NCBI RefSeq assembly: GCF_001590905.1
Contig: NZ_BCTT01000002.1
Location: forward strand, 124,001-188,000
Direction of reading: 5' to 3'
Source: Serratia grimesii NBRC 13537
GTDB taxonomy: Bacteria; Pseudomonadota; Gammaproteobacteria; Enterobacterales; Enterobacteriaceae
DNA: 64,000 nt
In this document: in pieces, positions 49,210-57,801 of the stretch
How positions within the stretch are numbered: position 1 is the first letter of the stretch
Layout: each line of letters begins with the position of its first letter
Notes under the pieces: model-generated
The model's database searches: none
Seen by the model: only the letters and a program-made list of their open reading frames with translations
Told to the model about the DNA's origin: nothing
Program-made: the position numbers and the translations under genes

Positions 49210-49641
49210 ATGATGATGAAGCCCATTGCTGTGGCGTTAACAACGCTCTTGTTAGCAGGATGTGGAATGAGCAAAAACGGTAAACCAGTCACAGAAAGTG
49301 ATCTGTTACATCATAATTTTGCGCTGCAGAGCGTCGACGGCGAGGCGGTAAAGCCACACCGCGGCAACGGACCCAACATTGAGTTCGGTGAAACAATGCA
49401 TGTTTCCGGTGCCATGTGTAACCGCTTCTTCGGCAATGGCCAATTGCGAGACGGCATACTGACGGTGAAAGGCCTGGCCTCTACCCGCATGTTGTGTCCC
49501 GATGCGCAGCTCAATCAGTGGGATGCCATGATCGGCGATGTGCTGGGTAATGGGGCAAAAGTTACCCTCAGCGCACAGCAGTTAACGCTGAGCGGCAGTG
49601 ACCATACCCTGGTTTATAAACTGCGTGATTGGGTGCAGTGA
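49210..49641 (+). CDS. hslJ: META-domain lipoprotein HslJ
   Basis: The 143-residue protein has a lipobox (LLLAGCG), followed by the META fold (FALQSVDGEAVK...IEFGETMHVSGAMCNRFFGNGQL...ASTRMLCPDAQLNQWDAMIGDVL) and two conserved Cys. HslJ is heat inducible and linked to novobiocin resistance in E. coli. It lies 21 nt after ldhA and is probably co-transcribed. AAGGA precedes a run of three in-frame ATGs. Confidence 0.92.
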   Translation: MMMKPIAVALTTLLLAGCGMSKNGKPVTESDLLHHNFALQSVDGEAVKPHRGNGPNIEFGETMHVSGAMCNRFFGNGQLRDGILTVKGLASTRMLCPDAQLNQWDAMIGDVLGNGAKVTLSAQQLTLSGSDHTLVYKLRDWVQ

Positions 49642-49684
49642 TCCCTGTTCACCAGGCTGCCCGGCGGCCTGGTGTTCTTTTCCG

Positions 49685-49945
49685 TTAGCCGGCGCTCGCG
49701 CAGGCGCCCTGGCCCAACGTGGATTCTTCGCACTGTTTGCCATTCGGCATCTGGCACATTCTGATCGCCTCGCCGTTCAAATTATGGGTCACGGTAGTGA
49801 CGCCACCCACGATGGCGCAGTTTGCGCTTGTCTGTAAGCTATTGATTCTTGCGCTGTTGCCCTGCTGGACTGGTTCTTCATTCTTGCTGCTACAGGCGGC
49901 CAAAAGCAGTACGGCGCCGGCCAGCACCCATTTAGATGTTGTCAT
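49685..49945 (-). CDS. ydbJ: DUF333 lipoprotein, YdbJ-like
   Basis: The lipoprotein is about 86 residues with signal MTTSKWVLAGAVLLLAAC and a short domain having Cys in ANCAIVGG, RMCQMPNGKQCEES and GACASAG, like DUF333 proteins. The start at 49945 follows AGGAGTGG and begins at the signal peptide; a longer frame to 50008 has no ribosome site. E. coli ydbJ occupies the same place after hslJ. The function is unknown. Confidence 0.8.
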   Translation of the reverse strand: MTTSKWVLAGAVLLLAACSSKNEEPVQQGNSARINSLQTSANCAIVGGVTTVTHNLNGEAIRMCQMPNGKQCEESTLGQGACASAG

Positions 49946-50447
49946 TATTCCACTCCTGAACCCGGAACTTCGCTGTGTAAAATCGCCATTGCTGATAACT
50001 CGCATCACTATTGCGGACGCGTTTTGTTATCTTTGATGCAAACCTATTTAATCTAGCCTGATATATAAATAATGAAAATATATTCCTGCAATTATTTGGC
50101 GTTTATTTGAACAGCGCAGTGATTATTATGGTTACCGGGTTTTTCCATCTTGTCGGCAGCACAGATATCGAACAGCCAGGGCGCGGCCCGAGAGCAGGTT
50201 GGCCTTAGCCGAATTCAGGGGCGATTGATGGCATACAGGCGATCTGAGGTGTGCCGAGTGGCTCGGGGCATAGACAGGAAAACAGTGCTTATGTTGGCTG
50301 CCAGGCAGAGGATAAAAATTGCAATAACAACCCTGCCGTGTGAAAGGCAGTGAGTATAATCAATACGTTATTTTCAGTTATTATTACTGAAGCTTTCAGC
50401 CAGCGTCACTGAATGTCACGCTGGCGTGTTTCACTTTAAAATAACAA
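49946..50447. other. Intergenic region between ydbJ and the SMR gene
   Basis: In this 502-bp stretch I see no convincing gene. There are only small hairpins: TGCCGAG / CTCGGGGCA near 50252 and CTGCC / GGCAG near 50333. An imperfect hairpin around CCAGCGT / ACGCTGG lies at 50401-50424, close to the SMR gene's 3' end, without a U tract. Confidence 0.4.
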
Positions 50448-50780
50448 TTAGTGCGCCGCCGTTTTCGACAGTAAATTAATCACCAGTACACCGGCAATAA
50501 TTAATCCCATCCCGAAAACTGCCGGTAGATCCAGTTTTTGCTGATAAACAAATACTGCAGCAATCGACACCAGAACAATGCCCATACCAGACCAGATAGC
50601 GTAGACAATACCCAGAGGCATGGTTTTCACCACCATCGACAGCCCCCAGAAAGCCACACCGTAGCCAACCACGACTACCAGTGACGGCCACAGGCGAGTA
50701 AAGCCCTCAGAGGCTTTCAGCATGGTTGTCGCGATCACTTCCGCAACAATTGCCATGGCCAAATACATAAATCCACTCAT
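50448..50780 (-). CDS. emrE: Small multidrug resistance transporter, EmrE-like
   Basis: The 110-residue protein has four membrane helices. The essential Glu14 sits in MAIVAEVIATTMLKASEGFTRLWPS, YAIWSGMGIVLVS includes the Trp63 region, and LDLPAVFGMGLIIAGVLVINLLS forms the last helix. These match EmrE better than SugE/Gdx, whose loop signatures differ. It exports quaternary cations in exchange for protons as an antiparallel dimer. No regulator is adjacent. Confidence 0.88.
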   Translation of the reverse strand: MSGFMYLAMAIVAEVIATTMLKASEGFTRLWPSLVVVVGYGVAFWGLSMVVKTMPLGIVYAIWSGMGIVLVSIAAVFVYQQKLDLPAVFGMGLIIAGVLVINLLSKTAAH

Positions 50781-51030
50781 CGTTTTTTCTTCTGTAAGTT
50801 TGCCTGTTTACCAGTATGACGTGCCGGAAATAAATTGTCGTTAAACAACGATGACAATTCTCCATCACAGCATGATCTTAATTCAAGAAATATCCGTTTA
50901 CAGCGATTTTTGTCGATTTATCATCCGCCACACAAACGCGATAAAGAGCCAATATATCCCTCTGCTAGACTTTGTTAATTACTGCAAGAGGTGACTTTTG
51001 CAGCTTTTTGAGCAATGAAAGGTAAAGTCG

Positions 51031-54000
51031 ATGATTACTACAGATGGTAATAATGCAGTCGCTTCCGTCGCCTATCGCACCAGCGAAGTGATTGCCATCT
51101 ACCCCATCACCCCCAGTTCGACCATGGCAGAGCAAGCGGATGCCTGGTCCGGTGACGGTCGCCAGAATATCTGGGGAGACGTACCACGAGTGGTGGAAAT
51201 GCAGTCCGAAGGCGGTGCGATCGCGACGGTACACGGAGCGTTACAAACCGGGGCGCTGTCGACCTCATTTACCTCATCACAGGGCCTGCTGTTGATGATC
51301 CCGACGCTGTACAAATTGGCCGGTGAACTGACGCCGTTTGTACTGCATGTCGCCGCCCGGACCATCGCGACTCACGCGCTGTCAATTTTCGGTGACCATT
51401 CCGACGTCATGGCCGTACGCCAGACGGGCTGCGCTATGCTGTGCGCCAGCAATGTGCAGGAAGCGCAAGACTTTGCGTTAATTTCTCAAACCGCGACCCT
51501 CAACAGTCGCCTGCCATTTATTCACTTTTTTGATGGTTTCCGTACCTCGCATGAAATCAACAAGATCATACCGCTGAATGACGACGTTCTGCGCCAAATG
51601 CTGCCGCAGGATGCGATTGATGCACATCGCAGCCGCGCGCTGTCGCCAGACCACCCCGTGGTGCGCGGTACCTCTGCCAATCCGGACACTTATTTTCAGT
51701 CACGTGAGGCCACCAACCCGTGGTACAACGCAGCTTGCCAGCATGTGATTGATGCCATGGATAAATTCGCCCAAATTACCGGTCGGACATACCAGCCTTT
51801 TGAGTATTATGGCCATCCGCAGGCTGAACGCGTGGTGATTCTGATGGGGTCCGCTATCGGTACCTGTGAAGAAGCGATCGACGCCCTGCTGACCCGCGGT
51901 GAAAAAGTTGGTGTGCTGAAAGTCCGGCTGTTCCGGCCATTTTCCGCACAACACCTGCTCAGCGTTCTGCCGGAGACTGCAAAAAAAATTGCCGTACTGG
52001 ACCGCACCAAAGAACCGGGGGCGTTGGCGGAACCGCTATATCTGGACGTGATGACCGCGCTGGCCGAAGCATTCAGCCGTGGTGAGCGTGCCAGTATGCC
52101 GGTGGTGATCGGCGGCCGTTACGGGTTGTCCTCAAAAGAGTTCGGACCAGACTGCGCATTGGCAGTATTTAACGAACTGGCATTGGATAAACCGCGCCCG
52201 CGCTTTACCGTCGGCATTTTCGATGATGTAACCGGCCTTTCTTTACCTCTCAGTGAAGACACCCTACCGCAGCGTGCTTCGCTGGAGGCGCTGTTCTACG
52301 GTTTGGGCAGCGATGGTTCCGTATCCGCCACCAAGAACAACATCAAAATCATCGGTAACAGCACACCGATGTACGCACAGGGTTACTTTGTTTACGACTC
52401 GAAAAAGGCCGGCGGCCTGACAGTGTCACACCTGCGCGTCAGCGAGCGGCCGATCAACTCGGCCTATCTGGTCAACCGCGCCGACTTTGTGGGCTGCCAC
52501 CAGTTGCAATTTATCGACACCTACCAGATGGCGGAACGCTTGAAGCCAGGCGGTATCTTCCTGCTCAATACCCCGTACGGTGCCGAAGAAGCATGGTCAC
52601 GTCTACCGCAGGAAGTGCAGGCAGTGCTGCTGCAACGTCAGGCGCGTTTTTACATCATCAATGCGGCGAAACTGGCACGTGAATGCCGGCTCGGGGCACG
52701 TATCAATACCGTGATGCAGATGGCGTTCTTCCACCTGACCCAGATCCTGCCGAGCGACGTCGCGTTGCAGCAATTGCAGGACGCTATCGCCCGCAGTTAC
52801 AGCAGCAAAGGTCAGGACATTGTCGAACGTAACTGGCAGGCGCTGGCCGCCACACTCGACGCTCTGGTTGAGATCCCATTGCAGCCGGTTAACGACAACA
52901 GCCCAATGCGCCCTCCGGTGGTCTCCGACGCTGCACCTGACTTTGTCAAAACCGTGACTGCTGCGATGCTGGCCGGACTCGGTGATGCACTGCCGGTATC
53001 GGCCTTCCCGCCTGACGGTACCTGGCCGGTTGGCACCACTCAGTGGGAAAAACGCAACATCGCCGAAGATATCCCCATTTGGCAGCCGGATCTGTGCACC
53101 CAATGTAACCACTGCGTGGCCGCCTGCCCGCACTCCGCGATTCGCGCTAAAGTGGTTCAACCGGAAGCGATGGAACATGCCCCTGCCTCACTGCAATCAT
53201 TGGATGTGAAAGCACGTGATATGCGCGGCCAGAAATACGTGCTGCAGGTGGCACCGGAAGACTGTACCGGTTGCAACCTGTGCGTTGAAGTCTGTCCGGC
53301 GAAAGATCGCCAGAATCCGGACATTAAAGCGATCAACATGGCGCCACGCCTGGAGCATCTGGCTGAGGAAAAAGCACATTACGACTTCTTCTTGCAACTG
53401 CCAGAGATCGATCCTGCGCAGCTCGAACGGATCGACATTCGCACGTCGCAGCTGATCTCTCCGCTGTTCGAATATTCAGGTGCCTGTTCCGGCTGTGGCG
53501 AAACACCGTACATCAAGCTTTTGACCCAACTTTATGGCGATCGGCTATTGATTGCCAACGCCACCGGCTGCTCATCTATTTACGGCGGTAACCTGCCCAC
53601 CACGCCTTACACCACCAATGCCGAAGGCCGTGGACCAGCCTGGGCCAACTCGTTGTTCGAGGATAACGCAGAATTTGGTCTGGGCTTCCGCCTGACCGTC
53701 GACCAGCACCGCAGCCGCGTGTTGCGCCTGTTGAACACACTGGCGCCGCAGTTGCCGACACAGTTGGTTAATGCCTTGCAAATGGTGGATATCGCACCAG
53801 AACCACGTCGTAAACAGATCGCTGAACTGCGCGGCCTGTTGGCGAAAATCGAAGGTAACGACGCACGCCAACTGGCAACCGACGCCGATTATCTGGTGGA
53901 TAAGTCTATCTGGCTGATTGGCGGCGATGGCTGGGCTTATGACATTGGGTTTGGGGGGTTGGATCACGTCCTCAGCCTGACCGAGAACATCAACGTACTG

Positions 54001-54564
54001 GTGCTGGATACCCAATGCTATTCCAACACCGGTGGCCAACAGTCGAAAGCCACTCCGTTGGGCGCAGTCACCAAATTCGGTGAGCACGGCAAGCGCAAGG
54101 CACGTAAGGACTTAGGTGTCAGCATGATGATGTACGGTCATGTGTATGTGGCACAAATCTCGTTGGGTGCACAGCTCAACCAAACGGTGAAGGCGATTCA
54201 GGAAGCTGAGGCCTATCCAGGCCCGTCACTGATTATCGCCTACAGCCCCTGTGAAGAGCACGGTTACGATCTGGCACTCAGCCACGATCAGATGAAACAA
54301 CTGACCGCCACCGGTTTCTGGCCACTGTATCGCTTCGACCCGCGCCGCGCCGATGAGGGCAAACCTGCGCTGGCGCTGGACTCCCGGCCGCCAAACAGCA
54401 ACCTGACCGAAACCCTGCTAAAAGAGCAGCGCTTCCGTCGCCTGAACTCACAACAGCCGGAGGTCGCCAGTGCGCTGTATCAGGCCGCAGAGAAAGAGTT
54501 GAAGGAAAAGTACGACTTCCTCAGTCTACTGGCTGGCAAGGGGGAAACATCCTCCACCGAGTAA
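51031..54564 (+). CDS. nifJ: Pyruvate:flavodoxin/ferredoxin oxidoreductase NifJ (YdbK)
   Basis: The 1177-residue single-chain enzyme has the N-terminal pyruvate domain (AIYPITPSSTMAEQADAW, residues 22-39), the domain III region, and two [4Fe-4S] motifs, CTQCNHCVAACPH and CTGCNLCVEVCPAKDRQNP, near 690 and 750. The TPP-binding part contains YSGACSGCGETPYIK, GDGWAYDIGFGGLDHVL and LDTQCYSNTGGQ, with the proximal-cluster cysteines. It oxidises pyruvate to acetyl-CoA and reduces flavodoxin. No other nif genes are present, so an oxidative-stress or anaerobic role as in E. coli YdbK is likelier than nitrogen fixation. Confidence 0.96.
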   Translation: MITTDGNNAVASVAYRTSEVIAIYPITPSSTMAEQADAWSGDGRQNIWGDVPRVVEMQSEGGAIATVHGALQTGALSTSFTSSQGLLLMIPTLYKLAGELTPFVLHVAARTIATHALSIFGDHSDVMAVRQTGCAMLCASNVQEAQDFALISQTATLNSRLPFIHFFDGFRTSHEINKIIPLNDDVLRQMLPQDAIDAHRSRALSPDHPVVRGTSANPDTYFQSREATNPWYNAACQHVIDAMDKFAQITGRTYQPFEYYGHPQAERVVILMGSAIGTCEEAIDALLTRGEKVGVLKVRLFRPFSAQHLLSVLPETAKKIAVLDRTKEPGALAEPLYLDVMTALAEAFSRGERASMPVVIGGRYGLSSKEFGPDCALAVFNELALDKPRPRFTVGIFDDVTGLSLPLSEDTLPQRASLEALFYGLGSDGSVSATKNNIKIIGNSTPMYAQGYFVYDSKKAGGLTVSHLRVSERPINSAYLVNRADFVGCHQLQFIDTYQMAERLKPGGIFLLNTPYGAEEAWSRLPQEVQAVLLQRQARFYIINAAKLARECRLGARINTVMQMAFFHLTQILPSDVALQQLQDAIARSYSSKGQDIVERNWQALAATLDALVEIPLQPVNDNSPMRPPVVSDAAPDFVKTVTAAMLAGLGDALPVSAFPPDGTWPVGTTQWEKRNIAEDIPIWQPDLCTQCNHCVAACPHSAIRAKVVQPEAMEHAPASLQSLDVKARDMRGQKYVLQVAPEDCTGCNLCVEVCPAKDRQNPDIKAINMAPRLEHLAEEKAHYDFFLQLPEIDPAQLERIDIRTSQLISPLFEYSGACSGCGETPYIKLLTQLYGDRLLIANATGCSSIYGGNLPTTPYTTNAEGRGPAWANSLFEDNAEFGLGFRLTVDQHRSRVLRLLNTLAPQLPTQLVNALQMVDIAPEPRRKQIAELRGLLAKIEGNDARQLATDADYLVDKSIWLIGGDGWAYDIGFGGLDHVLSLTENINVLVLDTQCYSNTGGQQSKATPLGAVTKFGEHGKRKARKDLGVSMMMYGHVYVAQISLGAQLNQTVKAIQEAEAYPGPSLIIAYSPCEEHGYDLALSHDQMKQLTATGFWPLYRFDPRRADEGKPALALDSRPPNSNLTETLLKEQRFRRLNSQQPEVASALYQAAEKELKEKYDFLSLLAGKGETSSTE

Positions 54565-54565
54565 A

Positions 54566-55813
54566 CTATTGGGGCGCGACCGGTTCGCGCCCCGCTTCCA
54601 ACCAGCTTTGTTGCATCGCTTCTTTCACCGCCCCCCGCACGTAGCTTTCTTTCCCTTGCCATTGCGCAGCATCAAATTGCGCCTTTTCAATCACCGCTTG
54701 ATAGCGCGTAGTTTTCAGCATGCTGTCGGTTTGGATCAGCAACGGAACGATACGAACCCCGACTCGATCCAGACTCGGGTAAGGCCACGGATGCGCCGCG
54801 TCAACATACGGAGCCATAAAATCCAGAGCGGCTAATAATGAACTGCCCTGTTCCGTACGGTAATGCCAGAGATCAATGCCTTGCCGCTGTGCCACCACCG
54901 CCATCAACACCAACGCCTGTAGGTTAAAATAGCTGTAATGGAAAGAGCGAGTGCGCAGCAACTCCTGAGGCTGGGAACCATTGACGGCAAGCTGCAAATC
55001 CAACTTATGCTGCATCAACTCGGTCATATCACGCACGACATCATCACGCCCGAGCCAGGCAGCAATGCCTGCTACCTGTACGGTATACCAACTGCCGTGA
55101 TTATTCTTTGCGGCAGCCTCCTGCTTACCGGCAGGGCTGTGTAACAACCAATCGAGGTAACGATCAAACCATTGTTGCATCTGGCTTTCATCTTGCGCCG
55201 TCCACCCCGGCGTCTGTTGCAGTAATAACAGGCTGTCGATAATGCGGGTGGCAAAATAGCGCCCATCGAGAATGCCATTACCGCGCCCACTGTCACGGCC
55301 CGGAATACCCTGGGCATAATTGAGATTTGGGTTCATCCGTGTTGATGGATCGATGAACCAGGTACGAATCAGGGCAATCGCCCGATCGCTGTAACGTTGT
55401 TGGCCGGAGAAATACCCCGCCAGTGCTAGCGTCTGTACGCGCTGCGTGAACTCTGCTAAGCGTACCCCATCACTTTGCGCATTTTTACTGGCCGGGTTCA
55501 CCTGCCCATCGCGACGAACCCAGGGTAACCCGTTCGGTTTATTCGCATCTGGCCACCAATAAGCCCCCAGACTCAGATAGTCATGCTTGTCTCCGCTCGG
55601 CGGCGTCAGGCCTTTATCAGTGACGCTGAGCAACGGCTTTTGCAATGCACTGTCGGCATCACGTATCAAACGTTGATAGTTGGCATCCCCCTGAGTCTGT
55701 GTTTTTACCTGTGACAACTGTGGCTGCTGCAAGAAAATACAGCACTCAGTGGCGTTGGCGGCAAACGGCGTCAGGCAAAGCAAGAGAGCTGCCCGCAGGC
55801 AGGTACGTATCAT
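54566..55813 (-). CDS. Alginate lyase family polysaccharide lyase, secreted
   Basis: The 415-residue protein has a signal peptide (cleavage near ANA-TE) and an alpha/alpha-toroid alginate-lyase fold: YLSLGAYWWPDANKPNGLPWVRRDGQVNP, ALAGYFSGQQRYSDRAIALIRTWFIDPSTRMNPNLNYAQ, and the active-site segment AAKNNHGSWYTVQVAG with Asn/His/Tyr. Family members cleave mannuronate or related polymers in the periplasm or outside. It is convergent with nifJ with one base between the stops. It has no alginate pathway neighbours, so the substrate is unproven. Confidence 0.85.
   Translation of the reverse strand: MIRTCLRAALLLCLTPFAANATECCIFLQQPQLSQVKTQTQGDANYQRLIRDADSALQKPLLSVTDKGLTPPSGDKHDYLSLGAYWWPDANKPNGLPWVRRDGQVNPASKNAQSDGVRLAEFTQRVQTLALAGYFSGQQRYSDRAIALIRTWFIDPSTRMNPNLNYAQGIPGRDSGRGNGILDGRYFATRIIDSLLLLQQTPGWTAQDESQMQQWFDRYLDWLLHSPAGKQEAAAKNNHGSWYTVQVAGIAAWLGRDDVVRDMTELMQHKLDLQLAVNGSQPQELLRTRSFHYSYFNLQALVLMAVVAQRQGIDLWHYRTEQGSSLLAALDFMAPYVDAAHPWPYPSLDRVGVRIVPLLIQTDSMLKTTRYQAVIEKAQFDAAQWQGKESYVRGAVKEAMQQSWLEAGREPVAPQ
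54571..54593. terminator. Hairpin at the nifJ / alginate-lyase gene junction
   Basis: GGGGCGCGA / TCGCGCCCC form a perfect nine-pair stem with a CCGGT loop, 7 nt after the nifJ stop and inside the last codons of the convergent gene. It probably terminates nifJ; the U tract is missing. Confidence 0.5.
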
Positions 55814-56281
55814 CAGGCAGGTTCTCCGTTATGAGCAGATGCGACAGTGAGTATCCTGCCCGGTTTTGTGTGTCCCGGCAGATAAAAAACGTTTCTGGGC
55901 GTAAAAACCTGCGAACATCTGACGTCATCATCCACACCCTAAAAATTTTCCGGAAGGAACGTCTCACCCCGGACTTTCTTCATGGTTGTGATGACTAAAA
56001 TGCGCTTGTGTTGTATTTAAAAACAGCGCATTGATGTGAGTCGGTTCAGTATCTATGTTCGATGTTTCAGGCCGGAACCTGGGCATATATTCAAATGTAT
56101 TTATTGGCGGAATAATTTAGCAATGAGATGAATTCCACTCAGGAATTACCGTCACCCCTTCCTGATCTTAACGTTTTCATGGTTATCTTCTGCTTATATC
56201 TGAATGCTCATAATTTAGTTTTCTAGCAAGGAACGGAGATATTTTATTATTATTAACGACCATTATTAACCTTATCAGGAT
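55814..56281. other. Left border of the alkylation-repair island
   Basis: This 468-bp region between the alginate-lyase start and the chaC-like gene contains the left flanking repeat (55931-56026) and then about 250 bp of AT-rich sequence. CAGGA precedes the ATG at 56282. No gene, tRNA or integrase site was seen. Confidence 0.5.
55931..56026 (+). repeat. Left flanking repeat: decayed umuD-type promoter
   Basis: Positions 55931-55952 match 63727-63748 with one mismatch, and 55973-56026 match 63800-63853 at 46 of 54 bases. The right copy has about 30 extra bases in between. The right copy is the umuD promoter; this left copy ends at a degenerate LexA box (TTGTATTTAAAAACAG, 56011-56026), after which similarity stops. 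The pair brackets the alkylation-repair island. Confidence 0.8.
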
Positions 56282-57025
56282 ATGAGTGACGATGAGGTTA
56301 ATATGATTTTCAATACCCTTCAGCTCCGCGAGAAAAAATTTAGCAATACCCGCGTTTCAGACCCCGTACTGAAAAGAGAGGTTTTACAGTTCAGCCTTAT
56401 CAATGAGCTGGTAATAAAAGACGACCCAGAACAGGAGTTGATACCAGAAGCAAAACAACAGCAGTCCATTGACGAGCTGATGAAGTCCAGGCCCGATGGT
56501 GATTTATGGATTTTTGGCTATGGCTCTCTGGTCTGGAATCCAGCGATTCAGTATGCAGAAAGGAAGTTTGCCAGAATTAATGGATGGCATCGCAAATTTT
56601 GCCTGTCAATTACTGCACTACGGGCAACGGCCCAGCAGCCGGGATTAATGCTGGCCCTTGATAAGGCCGGATTTTGTGATGGTACCGCATACCGGATCTC
56701 AGAAGGCAATATTTATCAGGAGTTATCGCTGCTCTGGCGCAGAGAAATGATATGTAGCGGTTATATACCGCGCTGGGTACAGATAACGGATCACAATGAC
56801 ATACCCTTTGGCTGGGCGCTGGCTTTCACCATTGACTCTGAACACCCAAGGTACGTTGGAGATCTTGTTGAAAACGCGATTGCGCAACATTTATCTGTAG
56901 CTTCAGGTGGACTTGGAAGCGCCGCAGATTATCTTTTCAGGACCCATGAAGGGCTTCAGGCTAATGGCATTCGTGATAGTCATCTAGAAAGGCTCACCCG
57001 GCTTGTGCGTAACTTAATCAATTAA
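56282..57025 (+). CDS. ChaC-like gamma-glutamylcyclotransferase
   Basis: The 247-residue protein has the ChaC signature WIFGYGSLVWNPAIQYAERKFARINGWHRKFCL near residues 76-108, the catalytic Glu in LLWRREMI, and the C-terminal SGGLGSAADYLFRTHEGL. ChaC enzymes degrade glutathione to 5-oxoproline and Cys-Gly in the cytoplasm. It has about 70 residues ahead of the core, like E. coli ChaC. It is the first gene of the island. Glutathione can quench alkylating agents, so a link with alkylation stress is conceivable but inferred. chaA/chaB are absent. Confidence 0.85.
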   Translation: MSDDEVNMIFNTLQLREKKFSNTRVSDPVLKREVLQFSLINELVIKDDPEQELIPEAKQQQSIDELMKSRPDGDLWIFGYGSLVWNPAIQYAERKFARINGWHRKFCLSITALRATAQQPGLMLALDKAGFCDGTAYRISEGNIYQELSLLWRREMICSGYIPRWVQITDHNDIPFGWALAFTIDSEHPRYVGDLVENAIAQHLSVASGGLGSAADYLFRTHEGLQANGIRDSHLERLTRLVRNLIN

Positions 57026-57032
57026 GAAGCAA
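57020..57032 (+). promoter_or_regulatory. Ada-box-like motif before the SnoaL-like gene
   Basis: AATTAAGAAGCAA fits the Ada operator pattern AAT-N6-GCAA. With the following GA it matches the E. coli ada operator at 12 of 15 bases. It overlaps the chaC-like stop codon, 97 bp before the next ATG. Confidence 0.4.
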
Positions 57033-57128
57033 GAAACAGAGTTTTATTTAATAGCCTGAGCATTAATTTATAAATAAGCCGGTTAAATACACCGGTGATG
57101 AATCAAAACATTAACAGAGGGATCCAAA

Positions 57129-57593
57129 ATGAGTTCGAAACAAGAGCAAAACAAAGCTATCGTCGGGCGTTGGTTTACTGAATTCTGGGGAGAAACCCCG
57201 GACCTGTCTGTGGTGGATGAATTAGCTTCTCCTGATATGGTACTGCACTACTCATTGCATGAGCCACGACACGGTCATGCCGATATCAAAGCGTTCATGA
57301 CGGATTTTCGCAAAGCATTTCCCGATCTGAACTTTTGGGGAACAGCAGATCTTATCGCTGAAGGTGACTACGTAGTGGGCCAATGGGAAGGCGGCGGTAC
57401 CCACACCGGACCGGCACATAATGATTTTCTTGTGGGCGGGTTACCTCCAGCGACCGGTCGTAAAATGCATTTTACCGGGATCACTATTCTGAAAATCATC
57501 GATGGCAAAATTGTTGAAGAACGGGGACTGGACGACGGGGTTGCAGCCCTGACTCAGCTCAGTTTAATTGTTCCAACACGCGATATTTCCTGA
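57129..57593 (+). CDS. SnoaL-like (ester cyclase type) protein
   Basis: The 154-residue cytoplasmic protein has the SnoaL/NTF2-like cone fold: NKAIVGRWFTEFWG at the start, DMVLHYSLHEPRHGHADIKAFMTDFRKAFPDLNF near 36-69, VVGQWEGGGTHTG, and GRKMHFTGITILKIIDGKIVEERGLDDG at the end. Family members include polyketide cyclases, but most have unknown activity. A very long perfect hairpin terminates it, separating it from the methyltransferase gene. Its link with DNA repair is only by position. Confidence 0.8.
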   Translation: MSSKQEQNKAIVGRWFTEFWGETPDLSVVDELASPDMVLHYSLHEPRHGHADIKAFMTDFRKAFPDLNFWGTADLIAEGDYVVGQWEGGGTHTGPAHNDFLVGGLPPATGRKMHFTGITILKIIDGKIVEERGLDDGVAALTQLSLIVPTRDIS

Positions 57594-57600
57594 GTCGTTA

Positions 57601-57649
57601 CCCTGTTGATGAAAAAAGCCCGCATAGCGGGCTTTTTTCATCAACAGGG
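57601..57649. terminator. 49-bp perfect palindrome acting as terminator
   Basis: Two perfect 23-base arms (57601-57623 and 57627-57649) flank ATA. The inner part GAAAAAAGCCCGC / GCGGGCTTTTTTC is a classic bidirectional terminator core; the outer part adds CCCTGTTGAT / ATCAACAGGG. It starts 7 nt after the SnoaL-like stop. Confidence 0.85.
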
Positions 57650-57721
57650 CATTGTACGACCATTGTCTGGTCGTGGCTGGTCTGGCTTCATCGAGTTCCT
57701 TACCGCTTTTTGATAGTAAAA

Positions 57722-57734
57722 AATTTGATCGCAA
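57722..57734 (+). promoter_or_regulatory. Ada-box-like motif before the methyltransferase operon
   Basis: AATTTGATCGCAA fits AAT-N6-GCAA in the same orientation as the gene, 67 bp before the ATG at 57802. This is a plausible place for an activator overlapping the -35 region. Confidence 0.45.
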
Positions 57735-57801
57735 TAAGCGGATATTTAACACCAGGGGCCATCGTTATGCTGAAAGTGTCAATCAGACATTGAGGTGAAA
57801 A

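Noticed and set aside
50150-50353. 67-codon frame between ydbJ and the SMR gene
   Set aside because: No ribosome site, Arg-rich random composition and no recognised similarity.
51031-54564. nifJ as a sign of nitrogen fixation
   Set aside because: No other nif gene is present, and the context with ldhA, hslJ and ydbJ matches E. coli ydbK, which is unrelated to nitrogen fixation.
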